Shown here: one piece after another, positions 1 to 8,324 of the stretch | Layout: every line of letters begins with the position of its first letter | How positions within the stretch are numbered: position 1 is the first letter of the stretch | Source: Desulfogranum mediterraneum DSM 13871 | Lineage (GTDB): Bacteria; Desulfobacterota; Desulfobulbia; Desulfobulbales; Desulfobulbaceae | DNA length: 64,000 bases | Direction of reading: 5' to 3' | Assembly (NCBI RefSeq): GCF_000429965.1 | Contig: NZ_AUCW01000021.1 | Coordinates: forward strand, 45,444-109,443 | The notes under the pieces: model-generated | Seen by the model: the letters and a program-made list of their open reading frames with translations, nothing else | Database searches by the model: none | Told to the model about the DNA's origin: nothing | Made by a program: the position numbers and the translations under genes

Positions 1-120
1 GGGGCGGTAAAACTGACCGGCACTGCTGCCGGCCATCTGCAATCCCTCATACTCCTGGATCTCTCCCTTGGCGTTGGCAAAGAGCAGGCAGGGGGTGCTG
101 CGGGGGTGGCGTGTCTTCAT
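1..120 (-). CDS. Hypothetical protein, N-terminal fragment (runs off window)
   Basis: An ATG at 118-120 (minus strand) opens a frame that stays open for 40 codons to the window edge, starting MKTRHPRSTP. It begins 17 nt after the stop of the next upstream minus-strand gene, so the two look cotranscribed. No clear Shine-Dalgarno is visible before this ATG. I do not recognise the family from 40 residues. High GC and codon use match the neighbouring core genes. Confidence 0.5.
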   Translation of the reverse strand, partial: MKTRHPRSTPCLLFANAKGEIQEYEGLQMAGSSAGQFYRP

Positions 121-137
121 GCTCTTGCGGTCCGGGT

Positions 138-560
138 TCACTTGGGTCGGAGCGCACTGAGGATCGAGTCCACCGCACGGTAGACATCCAGATCATCGCC
201 GAAAATATCCTGAATATTGCTGTGTTCCAACAGATCTTCAATCACATACTGGGTGATAAAGAGGCTGATGATATTGGGGTCCTGGGTCAGGTTGCGGATC
301 GGGGCAATCTTGTAGCGCATTTCAAACTCTTCCATATCACCCATGGCGCAGAGCTGCTGCTCAATGCTCTCCTGGATCGCGCTGGCAGAGTTGGTCTCAA
401 TGATATGCTGGTCAATCAGCCGTTGGACCAGGGAGACAGCGAGTTCTCGACTGTTCTCCCGGGCCTTCTTGAGCATGACCTGACGCTCTCGTTCCCGTTT
501 TCGATCGATGGCATCTATGGTCTTGTTGGTTGAGTTGCTTGGGTTGATATGGCGGGCCAT
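138..560 (-). CDS. Conserved hypothetical protein, 140 aa
   Basis: A small soluble, highly charged, mostly helical protein with no signal peptide, membrane segment or Cys motif. The N-terminal 40 residues are rich in Lys, Arg and Glu and could form a coiled coil. I do not recognise the family. Two ATGs are possible. The one at 566 lies only 3 nt after the AGGAG ribosome-binding site, while the one at 560 lies 9 nt after it, so 560 is preferred. It sits downstream of glgP on the same strand across a 165-nt gap and just upstream of the partial gene at the window edge. No function is inferred. Confidence 0.7.
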   Translation of the reverse strand: MARHINPSNSTNKTIDAIDRKRERERQVMLKKARENSRELAVSLVQRLIDQHIIETNSASAIQESIEQQLCAMGDMEEFEMRYKIAPIRNLTQDPNIISLFITQYVIEDLLEHSNIQDIFGDDLDVYRAVDSILSALRPK

Positions 561-683
561 GATCATCTACTCCTTAGGGTTCAGCTGATGGTTCAGCCAG
601 AAATCGTGTGGATACTACCTGCAGCAAGGGGGAGGCGCCTGATCCGGGGCGCCAAGAGCTGGTGACCTGGATCGATGCTGCCT

Positions 684-714
684 GCCGCTTTCCTTAAGCT
701 GCACAGAAAGCGGC
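684..714 (-). terminator. Inverted repeat downstream of glgP (possible 3'-end hairpin)
   Basis: Nine perfectly complementary bases at 684-692 and 706-714 enclose a 13-nt loop, just past the glgP stop codon. There is no T tract on the minus strand, so this may be an mRNA 3'-end stabiliser or a weak or Rho-assisted terminator rather than a classic intrinsic one. Confidence 0.35.
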
Positions 715-725
715 TCCCTGTCGGT

Positions 726-2918
726 TTAACCGAGGTCACTTTGGTAGAGTTTGCGAAATTGGGCAATCTTTGCCGAGGTGGCCCGATCGAGGTGCAGGTC
801 ATAGGCCATGATATATTCGGCGGTCATACGATGGGTGTTAAAGATGGGGACATTGAGCTTGAGGTTGTTCACCGCCTTGGCCAAAAATGATTCAGGTCGG
901 TGGTAAAAGGCCTCAAGGATCAGTGGCAGCTGTCGGTAGAATGAGGCAGAGTCTTCGTTGTAGAGCAGGGTAGAGGGATCCTCGCTCAGGTCGGCCTCAT
1001 CAACCGGTCCGTCATAGCCGAACTTCCAGCCTGTCTGGCCCCCATGGTAGCCCTCAACCCACCAGCCGTCCAGGACGCTGATGTTGGGCACCCCATTCAT
1101 GGCGGCCTTCATGCCGCTGGTGCCGCTCGCCTCCAGGGGGCGTTTGGGGCTGTTGAGCCAGGAGTGGACCCCTGCAACCATCAGCTTGGCAATGCTCATG
1201 TCATAGTCCGGGATAAAGATCAGTTTGCCCAGGCCATTGCTGTGCCGGAAGAGGGCTTCCTGGCAGTCGAGGAGGAGCTTGAGCACGGACTTGCCGGGTT
1301 CGTCCTCAGGATGGGCCTTGCCGGCAAAGAGGAAGTTGACCGGCCAGTTATTTTCAACGAGGATCCTGGCCAGGGCAGGGATATCATCAAAGATGAGATC
1401 GGCCCGTTTATAGGTGGAGAAGCGTCGGGCAAAACCGATGGTAAAGACCTCGGCCTCGAGCCGGGTGGGGGCGGAGAGCCGGGAGAGATAGTTGGGGGGA
1501 TCGATCCAGGTCTCCGACATCTGGGCCCGGTGGCGGTCGAGCATCTGGTTGGTGTACTCAATCAAGCGGAGGTTATCCTGCTGCCAGGCCTCTTTGAGGC
1601 CGGAGGTCAGCTCCGGGTAGTCATCAATGGCCAGGCTGGAGAAACAGCCGGGGTTCTCCCGCCAGGATTTCAGGGAGGGAATCCGGTCGAACAGTTCGGC
1701 CCGCTGGTCACTGATCCAGGTCAGGTGATGGACCCCGTTGGTGATGGCCTTGATCTTGTCGGTAAAGGCTGGAAACTGTTTCCTGGTCACGTCCCGATGG
1801 AGTCGGCTGACGCTGTTGATGCTCCGATTGAGGCGCATGGCCATGGCCGTGAAGTTGTACTCATGGTGGTGCTCATCGTCATGGGCCACCAGGTTGAGGA
1901 TCCGCTGGAAGGCGGCATGGCTGATGGAGGAGTACATCTCTCGGGAAAAACGATCATGGCCGGCCTTGACCGGGGTGTGGATGGTGTAGACGATCTTCTG
2001 GGAAACCCGGCTGGCGGCAGCCAGGATATCACGGTCGGTCATCAGCTCTGCATAGTTCTCCCCCAGGGTGGTGGCCAGTTCCTGTAAGATCAGGTGCAGG
2101 GTGGCGGTCACGCCGTGCTGCTCGTTGAGGTGAATGGTCTGGGAGCTGATGCCCAGGGCGGAGAGCAGAGGGAGAACGCTGCTGCCGAGCATCCGCCGCT
2201 GGTTGGCTTTGACGTAGTCGGACTTGGCGTTGTAGAGTTGTTGGGCCGCCTCGCCGACCCACTGGGGTGCATCGGCCAGGTTATAGTCCAGGAGAAACTC
2301 GGGGGTGAAGTAGTCAAGTCCTTCTGCGATCTCCATCTTCATCCAGACCTGGGCCTTGCAGAGCAGCGGCTGTTGGCCACCGTTGAAAAAGGGGATCTCG
2401 ATTTCCAGCGGCTCTTCGGGATGGTCCGGCTGATGGAGGCGGAACAGGGTCGGGGTCGCTTCAGGGGTCCAGCTGGTCGCGTGGTCGATCTGGCCGACCT
2501 TGGAGTCAACGACCTGGGAGAAGTAGCCGCCGCGATAGAGCAGGCTGACCCCCACCACCGGCAGGTGCATGTCGGCAAAGCTCTTCAGGGTGTCGCCGGC
2601 CAGGACTCCGAGGCCGCCGCTGTAGTTGGGGATTTTACGCGGCCCGTTGAGATAGCGCTCCAGCAGCTGGTTGAGTGGCGCCTGCTTGCTGGTGGTGACC
2701 TGATGGCTGAGCAGGTAGTTGCGTACCGGGTGGAACACATCGGGATCAGCGCCGATCTCCATGGAGACATAGGCCACGGAGTTGCCTTCCGGAGCAGTGA
2801 TCTGCTTCCAGACCCTGTCAAAGGTGGTTTGGCTTACGCCGAAGAAGGTGCCGAATTGATTGCCGCAGACCAGCTCTGCTGCCGGTTCAGAGGAGGGGGG
2901 CGATTGTTGTCTGTTCAC
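726..2918 (-). CDS. glgP: Alpha-glucan (glycogen) phosphorylase
   Basis: It releases glucose 1-phosphate from alpha-1,4-glucans by PLP-dependent phosphorolysis in the cytoplasm. The protein is 730 aa, within the range of the shorter bacterial alpha-glucan phosphorylases. The N-terminal half has the early motifs VAYVSMEIG and IPNYSGGLGVLAGDTLKS. The middle has HLNEQHG. The C-terminal half carries the PLP-site motif EASGTSGMKAAMNGV with the Schiff-base lysine at about residue 604. The start is a GTG at 2916-2918; the purine-rich stretch upstream is rather far away, so the start is less certain than the identity. It stands alone, with no glgA/B/C beside it. It implies glycogen or maltodextrin storage. 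Confidence 0.93.
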   Translation of the reverse strand: MNRQQSPPSSEPAAELVCGNQFGTFFGVSQTTFDRVWKQITAPEGNSVAYVSMEIGADPDVFHPVRNYLLSHQVTTSKQAPLNQLLERYLNGPRKIPNYSGGLGVLAGDTLKSFADMHLPVVGVSLLYRGGYFSQVVDSKVGQIDHATSWTPEATPTLFRLHQPDHPEEPLEIEIPFFNGGQQPLLCKAQVWMKMEIAEGLDYFTPEFLLDYNLADAPQWVGEAAQQLYNAKSDYVKANQRRMLGSSVLPLLSALGISSQTIHLNEQHGVTATLHLILQELATTLGENYAELMTDRDILAAASRVSQKIVYTIHTPVKAGHDRFSREMYSSISHAAFQRILNLVAHDDEHHHEYNFTAMAMRLNRSINSVSRLHRDVTRKQFPAFTDKIKAITNGVHHLTWISDQRAELFDRIPSLKSWRENPGCFSSLAIDDYPELTSGLKEAWQQDNLRLIEYTNQMLDRHRAQMSETWIDPPNYLSRLSAPTRLEAEVFTIGFARRFSTYKRADLIFDDIPALARILVENNWPVNFLFAGKAHPEDEPGKSVLKLLLDCQEALFRHSNGLGKLIFIPDYDMSIAKLMVAGVHSWLNSPKRPLEASGTSGMKAAMNGVPNISVLDGWWVEGYHGGQTGWKFGYDGPVDEADLSEDPSTLLYNEDSASFYRQLPLILEAFYHRPESFLAKAVNNLKLNVPIFNTHRMTAEYIMAYDLHLDRATSAKIAQFRKLYQSDLG

Positions 2919-3038
2919 GTAGGTTTTTGCAAGGTCCTCAAAGGTGAAAAAAGTTGTTTGCCCAGAATGTAGAAAGGCTGCTATGGTTTTGCAAGTGAAA
3001 TCGTTTTCCAGGTGAATTCCTTTTCTGGGAAAAAAGGG

Positions 3039-3066
3039 TTGTATTCCTTCACCGGTTGAGTAAAAT
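3039..3066 (+). promoter_or_regulatory. Candidate sigma-70-like promoter for pal
   Basis: TTGTAT at 3039-3044 and TAAAAT at 3061-3066 are separated by 16 nt in the divergent glgP/pal intergenic region, about 60 nt upstream of the chosen pal start. This is a pattern match only; an alternative TTGAGT/ATATCT pair lies slightly downstream. Confidence 0.3.
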
Positions 3067-3127
3067 CGACCGATTAGAATATCTACTGTTGCGAATTCAT
3101 GAATTATCTAAGACCTGGGAGAGTGTG

Positions 3128-3640
3128 ATGCGCATCGATAAAACGTTATATCTGGTTGTTGTTATGATGTTGTTGACCGGATTTGGGCTCACCGGCTGTG
3201 GCAAGAAGGGGGCGGATGTGTCAGCAGAAATCACCGCCAGCGAAGGCCTGGGGCCGGAAGAATCTCTGGAGACCACGGCCACGGAGATCATGGAGGGACG
3301 TACCTCTGGTCCCATGCTGCCGATATACTTCGGCTTTGATCAATCCTCGGTCAACGATGAGCAGGCTCGCCGCCTGGAAGGAAATGCCGCCTTTTTAAAG
3401 GATGAGGCTGGCCTGAAGATCCGGGTCGAAGGCAACTGTGATCCGCGGGGAACCCGTGAGTATAACCTGGCTCTGGGTGAGCGCAGGGCCCTGAGCACCA
3501 AGCAGTACCTGGTGAATCTGGGCATCGATCCGGAACGGCTGAGTACCATCAGCTGGGGCGAAGAGAAACTGCTGCTCTTTGGTCATGATGAGATTTCGTG
3601 GACCCAGAATCGGCGAGCGGATTTTGTTATCGTCAAGTAG
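3128..3640 (+). CDS. pal: Peptidoglycan-associated lipoprotein Pal
   Basis: An outer-membrane lipoprotein that binds peptidoglycan and works with the Tol system in envelope integrity. ATG at 3128 is preferred over an upstream in-frame non-ATG start at 3056. It follows a GGGAG ribosome-binding site and gives a proper lipoprotein signal with the lipobox LTGC (Cys24). The C-terminal ~100 residues are an OmpA-like domain with the Pal signature FGFDQSS, the stretch VEGNCDPRGTREYNLALGER and LSTISWGEE. Length 170 aa is normal for Pal. The tol genes are not immediately adjacent in this window. A strong terminator follows. Confidence 0.95.
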   Translation: MRIDKTLYLVVVMMLLTGFGLTGCGKKGADVSAEITASEGLGPEESLETTATEIMEGRTSGPMLPIYFGFDQSSVNDEQARRLEGNAAFLKDEAGLKIRVEGNCDPRGTREYNLALGERRALSTKQYLVNLGIDPERLSTISWGEEKLLLFGHDEISWTQNRRADFVIVK

Positions 3641-3669
3641 TTGATCCAGGAAAGCTGAGCGTAGCTGAT

Positions 3670-3706
3670 AACCGGGCAGGGGTATCCCTGTCCGGTTTTG
3701 TTGTTT
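3670..3706 (+). terminator. Rho-independent terminator after pal
   Basis: A 12-bp stem (3670-3681 with 3686-3697, one G-U pair) with a GTAT loop is followed by a T-rich run TTTTGTTGTTT. It lies 30 nt past the pal stop and separates it from ompH. Confidence 0.8.
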
Positions 3707-3779
3707 CCATCTTTTTAATATGGAGAAGTTTCCCGAAGCGGTATCGGCAAACTCCCAAGTAACCCTAAAGGAGATCACT

Positions 3780-4313
3780 GTGAAAATTCAAACACGTATT
3801 GCCTCTCTTATCTGTGGAGTACTTTTTTTCGGAGCCATGGCTTCAGGCGGCAGTGGGGTCCAGGCTGCTGAGGTGAAGATCGGGGTCATCAACATGCAGA
3901 AGGTCCTGGCTGGTTCTGATGCCGGTAAAAAGGCCCAGGCCACTGTCTCCAAGAAGATGAAAGAGCTCCAGGCCGGCTTTAAGAAGGATGAACAGGCTCT
4001 GCTGGCCCTGCAGAAGGAGATCGAAAAGAAGAGCTCTGCCTGGAGTGATGAGATGAAGCAGGAGAAGGCCATTGATTTTCAGAAGATGCGGCGTGACCTG
4101 GGGGTAAAGCAGGAGGATGCCAACCTTGAATTGAAAAAACTGCGGGAACAGGAGGTTGGTCCTATTATCAATAAACTGCAGGGTGTGGTGCAGGAGGTAG
4201 CTCAGGAGCAGGGCTATACCCTGATCATTCCCCATAACGTGGTCCTCTTTGCCACCGATAAGATCGATCTGACCGCGACGGTTACCACGGCCCTGAATAA
4301 GGCCATGAAGTAG
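3780..4313 (+). CDS. OmpH/Skp family periplasmic chaperone
   Basis: Periplasmic chaperone for outer-membrane proteins. The GTG at 3780 is chosen because it follows AAAGGAG at ideal spacing and yields a standard signal peptide (cleavage predicted after VQA); the longer frame from 3720 adds residues that do not fit. The mature part begins AEVKIGVINMQKVL, typical of OmpH/Skp, then a long Lys/Glu/Gln-rich helical hairpin (about residues 45-125), then a short beta segment ending the 177-aa protein. It lies 37 nt before the heptose kinase gene, so both probably belong to one envelope-biogenesis transcript. Confidence 0.9.
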   Translation: MKIQTRIASLICGVLFFGAMASGGSGVQAAEVKIGVINMQKVLAGSDAGKKAQATVSKKMKELQAGFKKDEQALLALQKEIEKKSSAWSDEMKQEKAIDFQKMRRDLGVKQEDANLELKKLREQEVGPIINKLQGVVQEVAQEQGYTLIIPHNVVLFATDKIDLTATVTTALNKAMK

Positions 4314-4350
4314 AGCCGCTCGCCGGCAGATCACCTTTGTACGGATATCT

Positions 4351-5349
4351 ATGTCAACACACTCTTTACACGATCTAGTGGCCCGCTTCTCCGGGAAGCG
4401 GGTCCTGGTGATCGGCGACATTATCGTCGATCACTTTGTCTGGGGTTCGGTCACCAGGATCTCTCCTGAGGCGCCGGTACCGGTGGTCAATGTCAACCAG
4501 GAGGAGTTGCTCCTGGGCGGCAGCGCCAATGTGCTCAGGAACCTGATCTCTCTGGGCGGCGGCGGCTCGCTCTCCGGCCTGATCGGTTCCGACGCCATGG
4601 GGCGCCAGATCATCGAGCTGGTGGATGAGCTTGGCGCCTCTTCAGCCGGTATTGTCTGCGGCAGGCGACCAACCACCGTTAAGACCAGGGTGATTGCCCA
4701 GGGACAGCAGGTGGTCCGCTTTGACCGGGAACAGACCGGAGAACCTTCTGCTGAGACCTTTGCTGCCCTGGTGGCCTACCTGGAAGAGCATCTCCAGAGT
4801 TTTGATGCGGTCATGGTCTCTGATTATGCCAAGGGCGTGATCAACGATCAGTTCATGGTCCAGCTCCGTCGGCTTTTGGCACGTTGCGAGGCTGAAACAG
4901 GGAAGAAACTCCCCCTGATCGTCGACCCCAAGCCTTCGAACATGCATTGCTTTGTCGGAGCCACCGTGATCACGCCCAATCATCTGGAGGCGACGCAGAT
5001 GAGCGGTATTCAGATCCACGACGAGCATACCCTGCTGGCCGCTGCCCATCAGATCCTGGAAGATATCGGTTGTGAGGCGGTCCTGATCACCCGGGGGGAG
5101 GCCGGGATGGCCTTGCTCCAGAGCGGTCAGCCCATGATCACCATCCCCACCATGGCCAAGGAGGTCTACGATGTGACCGGTGCCGGTGATACCGTGGCCG
5201 CCACCATGGCCCTGGGGTTGGCTGCGGGCTGCTCCATGGAGCAGGCCGCTGAGCTGGCCAACCATGCCGCCGGTATCGTGGTGGGCAAGGTGGGGACCGC
5301 CTGCGTCAATGGTGCCGAACTGCTGGAGACCCTGCCGCCTGCCTGCTGA
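4351..5349 (+). CDS. hldA: D-glycero-beta-D-manno-heptose-7-phosphate kinase (HldA-type)
   Basis: It phosphorylates D-glycero-D-manno-heptose 7-phosphate at C1 during ADP-heptose synthesis for the LPS inner core. It is a PfkB/ribokinase-fold protein of 332 aa. It shows the substrate-side motif PEAPVPVV, the GGSANV stretch, VDPKPSN, and the C-terminal anion-hole motif DVTGAGDTVAATMALG. It lacks the C-terminal nucleotidyltransferase domain of bifunctional HldE, so this is the stand-alone kinase. It follows ompH closely and ends before a hairpin with a T tract. Confidence 0.92.
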   Translation: MSTHSLHDLVARFSGKRVLVIGDIIVDHFVWGSVTRISPEAPVPVVNVNQEELLLGGSANVLRNLISLGGGGSLSGLIGSDAMGRQIIELVDELGASSAGIVCGRRPTTVKTRVIAQGQQVVRFDREQTGEPSAETFAALVAYLEEHLQSFDAVMVSDYAKGVINDQFMVQLRRLLARCEAETGKKLPLIVDPKPSNMHCFVGATVITPNHLEATQMSGIQIHDEHTLLAAAHQILEDIGCEAVLITRGEAGMALLQSGQPMITIPTMAKEVYDVTGAGDTVAATMALGLAAGCSMEQAAELANHAAGIVVGKVGTACVNGAELLETLPPAC

Positions 5350-5354
5350 GCCGC

Positions 5355-5391
5355 CGCCCTGCCCGGAGGCAGGGCGCTGGAAAATTTTTTT
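5355..5391 (+). terminator. Probable intrinsic terminator after hldA
   Basis: A 9-bp GC-rich stem (5355-5363 with 5368-5376) with a CGGA loop is followed after 8 nt by a run of seven T. The T tract is offset from the stem, so termination may be partial. yicC starts about 20 nt downstream. Confidence 0.5.
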
Positions 5392-5412
5392 ACTGGAGCG
5401 AAAATACAAACT

Positions 5413-6294
5413 ATGTGCCCACGAAGTATGACCGGATTTGGCCGGGGAGAAGCCTCGATCGACGGCAGAACCTGGACCGCAGAGATCAAAACGGTCAACC
5501 ACCGTTTTCTAGATCAGAAGGTAACGATCCACCGGACCTTTGCAGGCTTTGAGGAAGCGGTCAAGAAGCGGGTGGCCCTGGTCCTGGACCGGGGCCGGGT
5601 TGAATCCAGTTTCACCGTCCAGGGGGCCCTCAGCGGAGGGCCGCAGCTGGTCGTGAATGAGGAGCTGGCAGCCCAGTACCACAGCTGCCTCCAACAGCTG
5701 GTGGAGGAGTATCAGTTGAACGGAGGGATCAGCCTTGCACACATGCTCAACGAGCGTGATCTCATCGTTCGGGAGGAGCAGCATCCGGACATGGATGCAG
5801 AGTGGGAGCTGATCAGCGCGGCCCTTGATCAGGCCCTGGGCGAGTGTGAGCGGATGCGGGAGCAGGAGGGTGCCGCCCTCAGGACAGACCTGCTGGCCCG
5901 GTTGGAGGGCTTTGAGCAGATTATCGCCGCCATTGCCGCCGAAGCTCCCCAGGTACTGGCCGCTCGGCATGCCGACCTCAAGGCCAAGCTGGAACAGCTC
6001 CTGGCCGGCGTCAATCTCGATGCGTCCCGGCTGGCCCAGGAAGCCGCCGTCATGGCCGATAAGAGCGATATCACCGAAGAGTTGGTCCGCCTCGGCAGCC
6101 ATATCGAGCAGTTCCGGGCCTTCCTGGACAGTGATGAGCCCATAGGCCGGCGGCTTGATTTCCTGCTCCAGGAATTTCTCCGCGAGGTCAACACCCTGGC
6201 CTCAAAGATCACCAACGCCTCCATCGGTCATCTCGGCGTGGAGATGAAAAATGAGATCGAAAAACTGCGGGAGCAGGTGCAGAATCTGGAGTGA
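5413..6294 (+). CDS. yicC: YicC/YloC-family endoribonuclease
   Basis: Members of this family are RNA endonucleases linked to stationary-phase physiology. The protein starts with the family hallmark SMTGFGRGEA and ends with the conserved region DFLLQEFLREVNTLASKI and the stretch EMKNEIEKLREQVQNLE. Length 293 aa is normal. It is followed by remA and gmk, an order conserved in many Firmicutes and delta-type proteobacteria, which supports the call. The ATG at 5413 has only a weak ribosome-binding site (GGAGCG about 15 nt upstream). Confidence 0.93.
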   Translation: MCPRSMTGFGRGEASIDGRTWTAEIKTVNHRFLDQKVTIHRTFAGFEEAVKKRVALVLDRGRVESSFTVQGALSGGPQLVVNEELAAQYHSCLQQLVEEYQLNGGISLAHMLNERDLIVREEQHPDMDAEWELISAALDQALGECERMREQEGAALRTDLLARLEGFEQIIAAIAAEAPQVLAARHADLKAKLEQLLAGVNLDASRLAQEAAVMADKSDITEELVRLGSHIEQFRAFLDSDEPIGRRLDFLLQEFLREVNTLASKITNASIGHLGVEMKNEIEKLREQVQNLE

Positions 6295-6360
6295 TCCTGG
6301 GCCGGCCGCAGGTCGGTGCAGTGCGCTTAAGGGGCAAGCTCTTCAGAGGACAACAGGGGA

Positions 6361-6669
6361 ATGGACGGCAACAGACTGGTAAACATAGGATTTGGTAATT
6401 CGGTGAAGGTCAGCCGCATCCTGGCCGTGGTCAACCCGGGTTCTTCGCCCATCCGCAAGCTCAAGGAAGACGCCCGCACCGAAAAGAGGCTGATCGATGT
6501 GACCGAAGGGCGACGGACCAGGGCCATCATTATCCTGGATTCCGGCCACCTGGTCCTCTCTTCGGTGCAGCCGGAGACCATTAACCAGCGTCTGGCCGCC
6601 CTGGATGAGGAACAGAAAAACCCCAGCGTTCTGCTCGAACGCTATCAAAGGAGAAGCAGTGATGAGTAA
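6361..6669 (+). CDS. remA: RemA/DUF370-family regulatory protein
   Basis: A small (102 aa) DNA-binding regulator related to Bacillus RemA, which activates extracellular-matrix genes. In this phylum the role is unknown. The family signature is clear: LVNIGFGNSV, then INPGSSPIRKL in variant form (VNPGSSPIRKL), then the stretch EKRLIDVTEGRRTRAIIILD. It sits between yicC and gmk and overlaps the gmk start by 8 nt, indicating translational coupling. The C-terminal 20 residues are polar and variable. Confidence 0.88.
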   Translation: MDGNRLVNIGFGNSVKVSRILAVVNPGSSPIRKLKEDARTEKRLIDVTEGRRTRAIIILDSGHLVLSSVQPETINQRLAALDEEQKNPSVLLERYQRRSSDE

Positions 6670-7273
6670 TGGCCTGCTGTTTGTGCTCTCGGCCCCGTCG
6701 GGCTGCGGTAAAACCACCATCGTCCGCCAGGTGATGGCGACCCTCCCAGGTCTGGCCTTTTCCGTCTCCCATACCACCCGGACTCCCCGGGCCGGAGAGG
6801 AGGACGGGGTCCACTATCATTTTGTGGAAGCCGCTGAGTTCCTTCGGATCAGAGACCTGGAACCTTCCGGCTTTCTGGAGTGGGCCGAGGTCCATGATAA
6901 CTGTTACGGCACCAGTAAGGCCGAGGTGGAACGGATTCAGAGCGGCGGCAACGATGTCATCCTGGATATAGACGTCCAGGGAGCGGCCCAGGTCATGGAG
7001 CAGGCCACCCCAGTGACCGTCTTTATTGCCCCGCCCTCCCTCTCGGAGCTGGAGCGCCGCCTCCGCCAACGGGGTACGGAAGATGAGGCCACCATCCAGC
7101 TGCGCCTGGAAAACGCCGGTGAAGAGATGGAGCACGCCGGACTCTATGACTATTTGATCGTCAATGACGACTTGGCTGAGGCCGTGGAAAGCCTGCGCAG
7201 CATCATCATCGCTGAGCGCTGCCGCCACCGGCGGACGCTCTCCGGGGGTGCTGTGGTTCTGCTCGGCCCCTGA
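6662..7273 (+). CDS. gmk: Guanylate kinase
   Basis: It converts GMP plus ATP to GDP and ADP. The ATG at 6662 follows AAAGGAG and overlaps the remA stop by 8 nt; the upstream in-frame start at 6605 lies inside remA and is rejected. The P-loop APSGCGKT is at residues 11-18, the GMP-binding region has SHTTRTPRAGE and EWAEVHDNCYGT, and DIDVQGA and the lid RLRQRGTEDEATIQLRL follow. Length 203 aa is standard. The last ~15 residues, rich in Gly, Val and Leu, are atypical but leave the core intact. Confidence 0.96.
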   Translation: MSNGLLFVLSAPSGCGKTTIVRQVMATLPGLAFSVSHTTRTPRAGEEDGVHYHFVEAAEFLRIRDLEPSGFLEWAEVHDNCYGTSKAEVERIQSGGNDVILDIDVQGAAQVMEQATPVTVFIAPPSLSELERRLRQRGTEDEATIQLRLENAGEEMEHAGLYDYLIVNDDLAEAVESLRSIIIAERCRHRRTLSGGAVVLLGP

Positions 7274-7362
7274 GATGCAGCTGGCCGGGAAAGAGGCCAG
7301 GGTAGGCTCAGCCTCCCTGCTCGCTCCAGGCCGCTTCAAGAAGGACAAAAGGTGATGATGCT

Positions 7363-8181
7363 GTGGTGAAACAGACGATGAAAAAGAGCGAGAAGACCGA
7401 TCGGAGAGAGAGGGCCGAGGAAGAGGCCAGTGATCTCATCTGGGGGATCAATGCCGTGTCCGAGGCCCTGGGGCAACAGGCCAAGGCAATAAGTGAAGTT
7501 TTGGTCCTCAAGGGCAAGGCAGGGCCACGGATCCAGCAGATTGTGGATGGGGCCAGGACCCAGGGGGTCAGGCTCCGTTTTGTGGAGCAGAATCGCCTGG
7601 GGGTGCCGAGAAACTGTCATCACCAGGGGGTGGTGGCCCGACTGGCTGCTACCGCTCTCTCCAGCCTGGAGGAGCTGCTGGCCGCGGTGGGCGGCGACTC
7701 CGAATCCGGAGCCAGGCCTGCCAGGATCCTTGTGCTCGACTCTATCCAGGATCCTCGCAACCTGGGTTCTATCCTACGTTCCGCCCTGGCCGCCGGCTTT
7801 GCTCACATCATCCTCACCCGAGAGCGGAGTGCGCCGGTCACCGGCACCGTAGCCAGGACTTCCGCCGGGGCGGTCTCCCACCTGCAACTCTGTCAGGTGG
7901 TTAACCTGGTGGATGCCCTTCAGAAACTCAAGGACCAGGGCTTCTGGATCTACGGAGGGGTCGCCGAGAGTGAGCAGGCGCTCTCCATGTACAGTGTGGA
8001 CTTTTCCGGGCCGATCTGTCTGGTGGTGGGCAGCGAGGGCAAGGGGATCAGGCCCCTGGTCCGCAAGCAGTGTGATCAGCTGGTCACCATACCCATGGAG
8101 GGCGGTTTCAATTCCCTCAACGCCTCGGTGGCTGCAGCCCTGTTGATGTTTGAGGTCCAGCGCCAGGCCCTCTCCCGCTAG
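7363..8181 (+). CDS. rlmB: TrmH/SpoU-family RNA 2'-O-ribose methyltransferase (RlmB type)
   Basis: A SAM-dependent SPOUT methyltransferase, most like the enzyme that methylates G2251 of 23S rRNA. The N-terminal substrate-binding domain (about residues 25-90) has LIWGINAVSEAL. The SPOUT domain carries the three family motifs DSIQDPRNLGSILRSA, LVVGSEGKGIR and IPMEGGFNSLNASVAAALL, which build the trefoil knot. The start is taken at GTG 7363; an ATG at 7378 is an alternative. It lies 90 nt after gmk, and a strong terminator follows. Confidence 0.9.
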   Translation: MVKQTMKKSEKTDRRERAEEEASDLIWGINAVSEALGQQAKAISEVLVLKGKAGPRIQQIVDGARTQGVRLRFVEQNRLGVPRNCHHQGVVARLAATALSSLEELLAAVGGDSESGARPARILVLDSIQDPRNLGSILRSALAAGFAHIILTRERSAPVTGTVARTSAGAVSHLQLCQVVNLVDALQKLKDQGFWIYGGVAESEQALSMYSVDFSGPICLVVGSEGKGIRPLVRKQCDQLVTIPMEGGFNSLNASVAAALLMFEVQRQALSR

Positions 8182-8248
8182 TTTCTCGGTCCGCAGCTGG
8201 GGCGCAAGCCCTCCCGGGTAGTCCTGGAAAGAGGCAGCGTAAAGCCAA

Positions 8249-8289
8249 AGAGCCCTGTCCTCTTGAAGAGGACAGGGCTCTTTTTTTTT
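8249..8289 (+). terminator. Strong Rho-independent terminator between convergent rlmB and the S1 gene
   Basis: A perfect 15-bp stem (8249-8263 with 8267-8281) with a 3-nt loop is followed by nine T on the + strand. On the minus strand the flank after the stem is only weakly T-rich (TTTGGCTTT), so it mainly serves rlmB. Confidence 0.93.
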
Positions 8290-8324
8290 GCTCACAGGCA
8301 GACGCTGTGCGCTGCTGTGGGCCC

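Noticed and set aside
1044..2972. Two long + strand ORFs (347 and 292 codons) opposite glgP
   Set aside because: They mirror the glgP reading frame on the other strand in high-GC sequence and have no family motif or ribosome-binding site.
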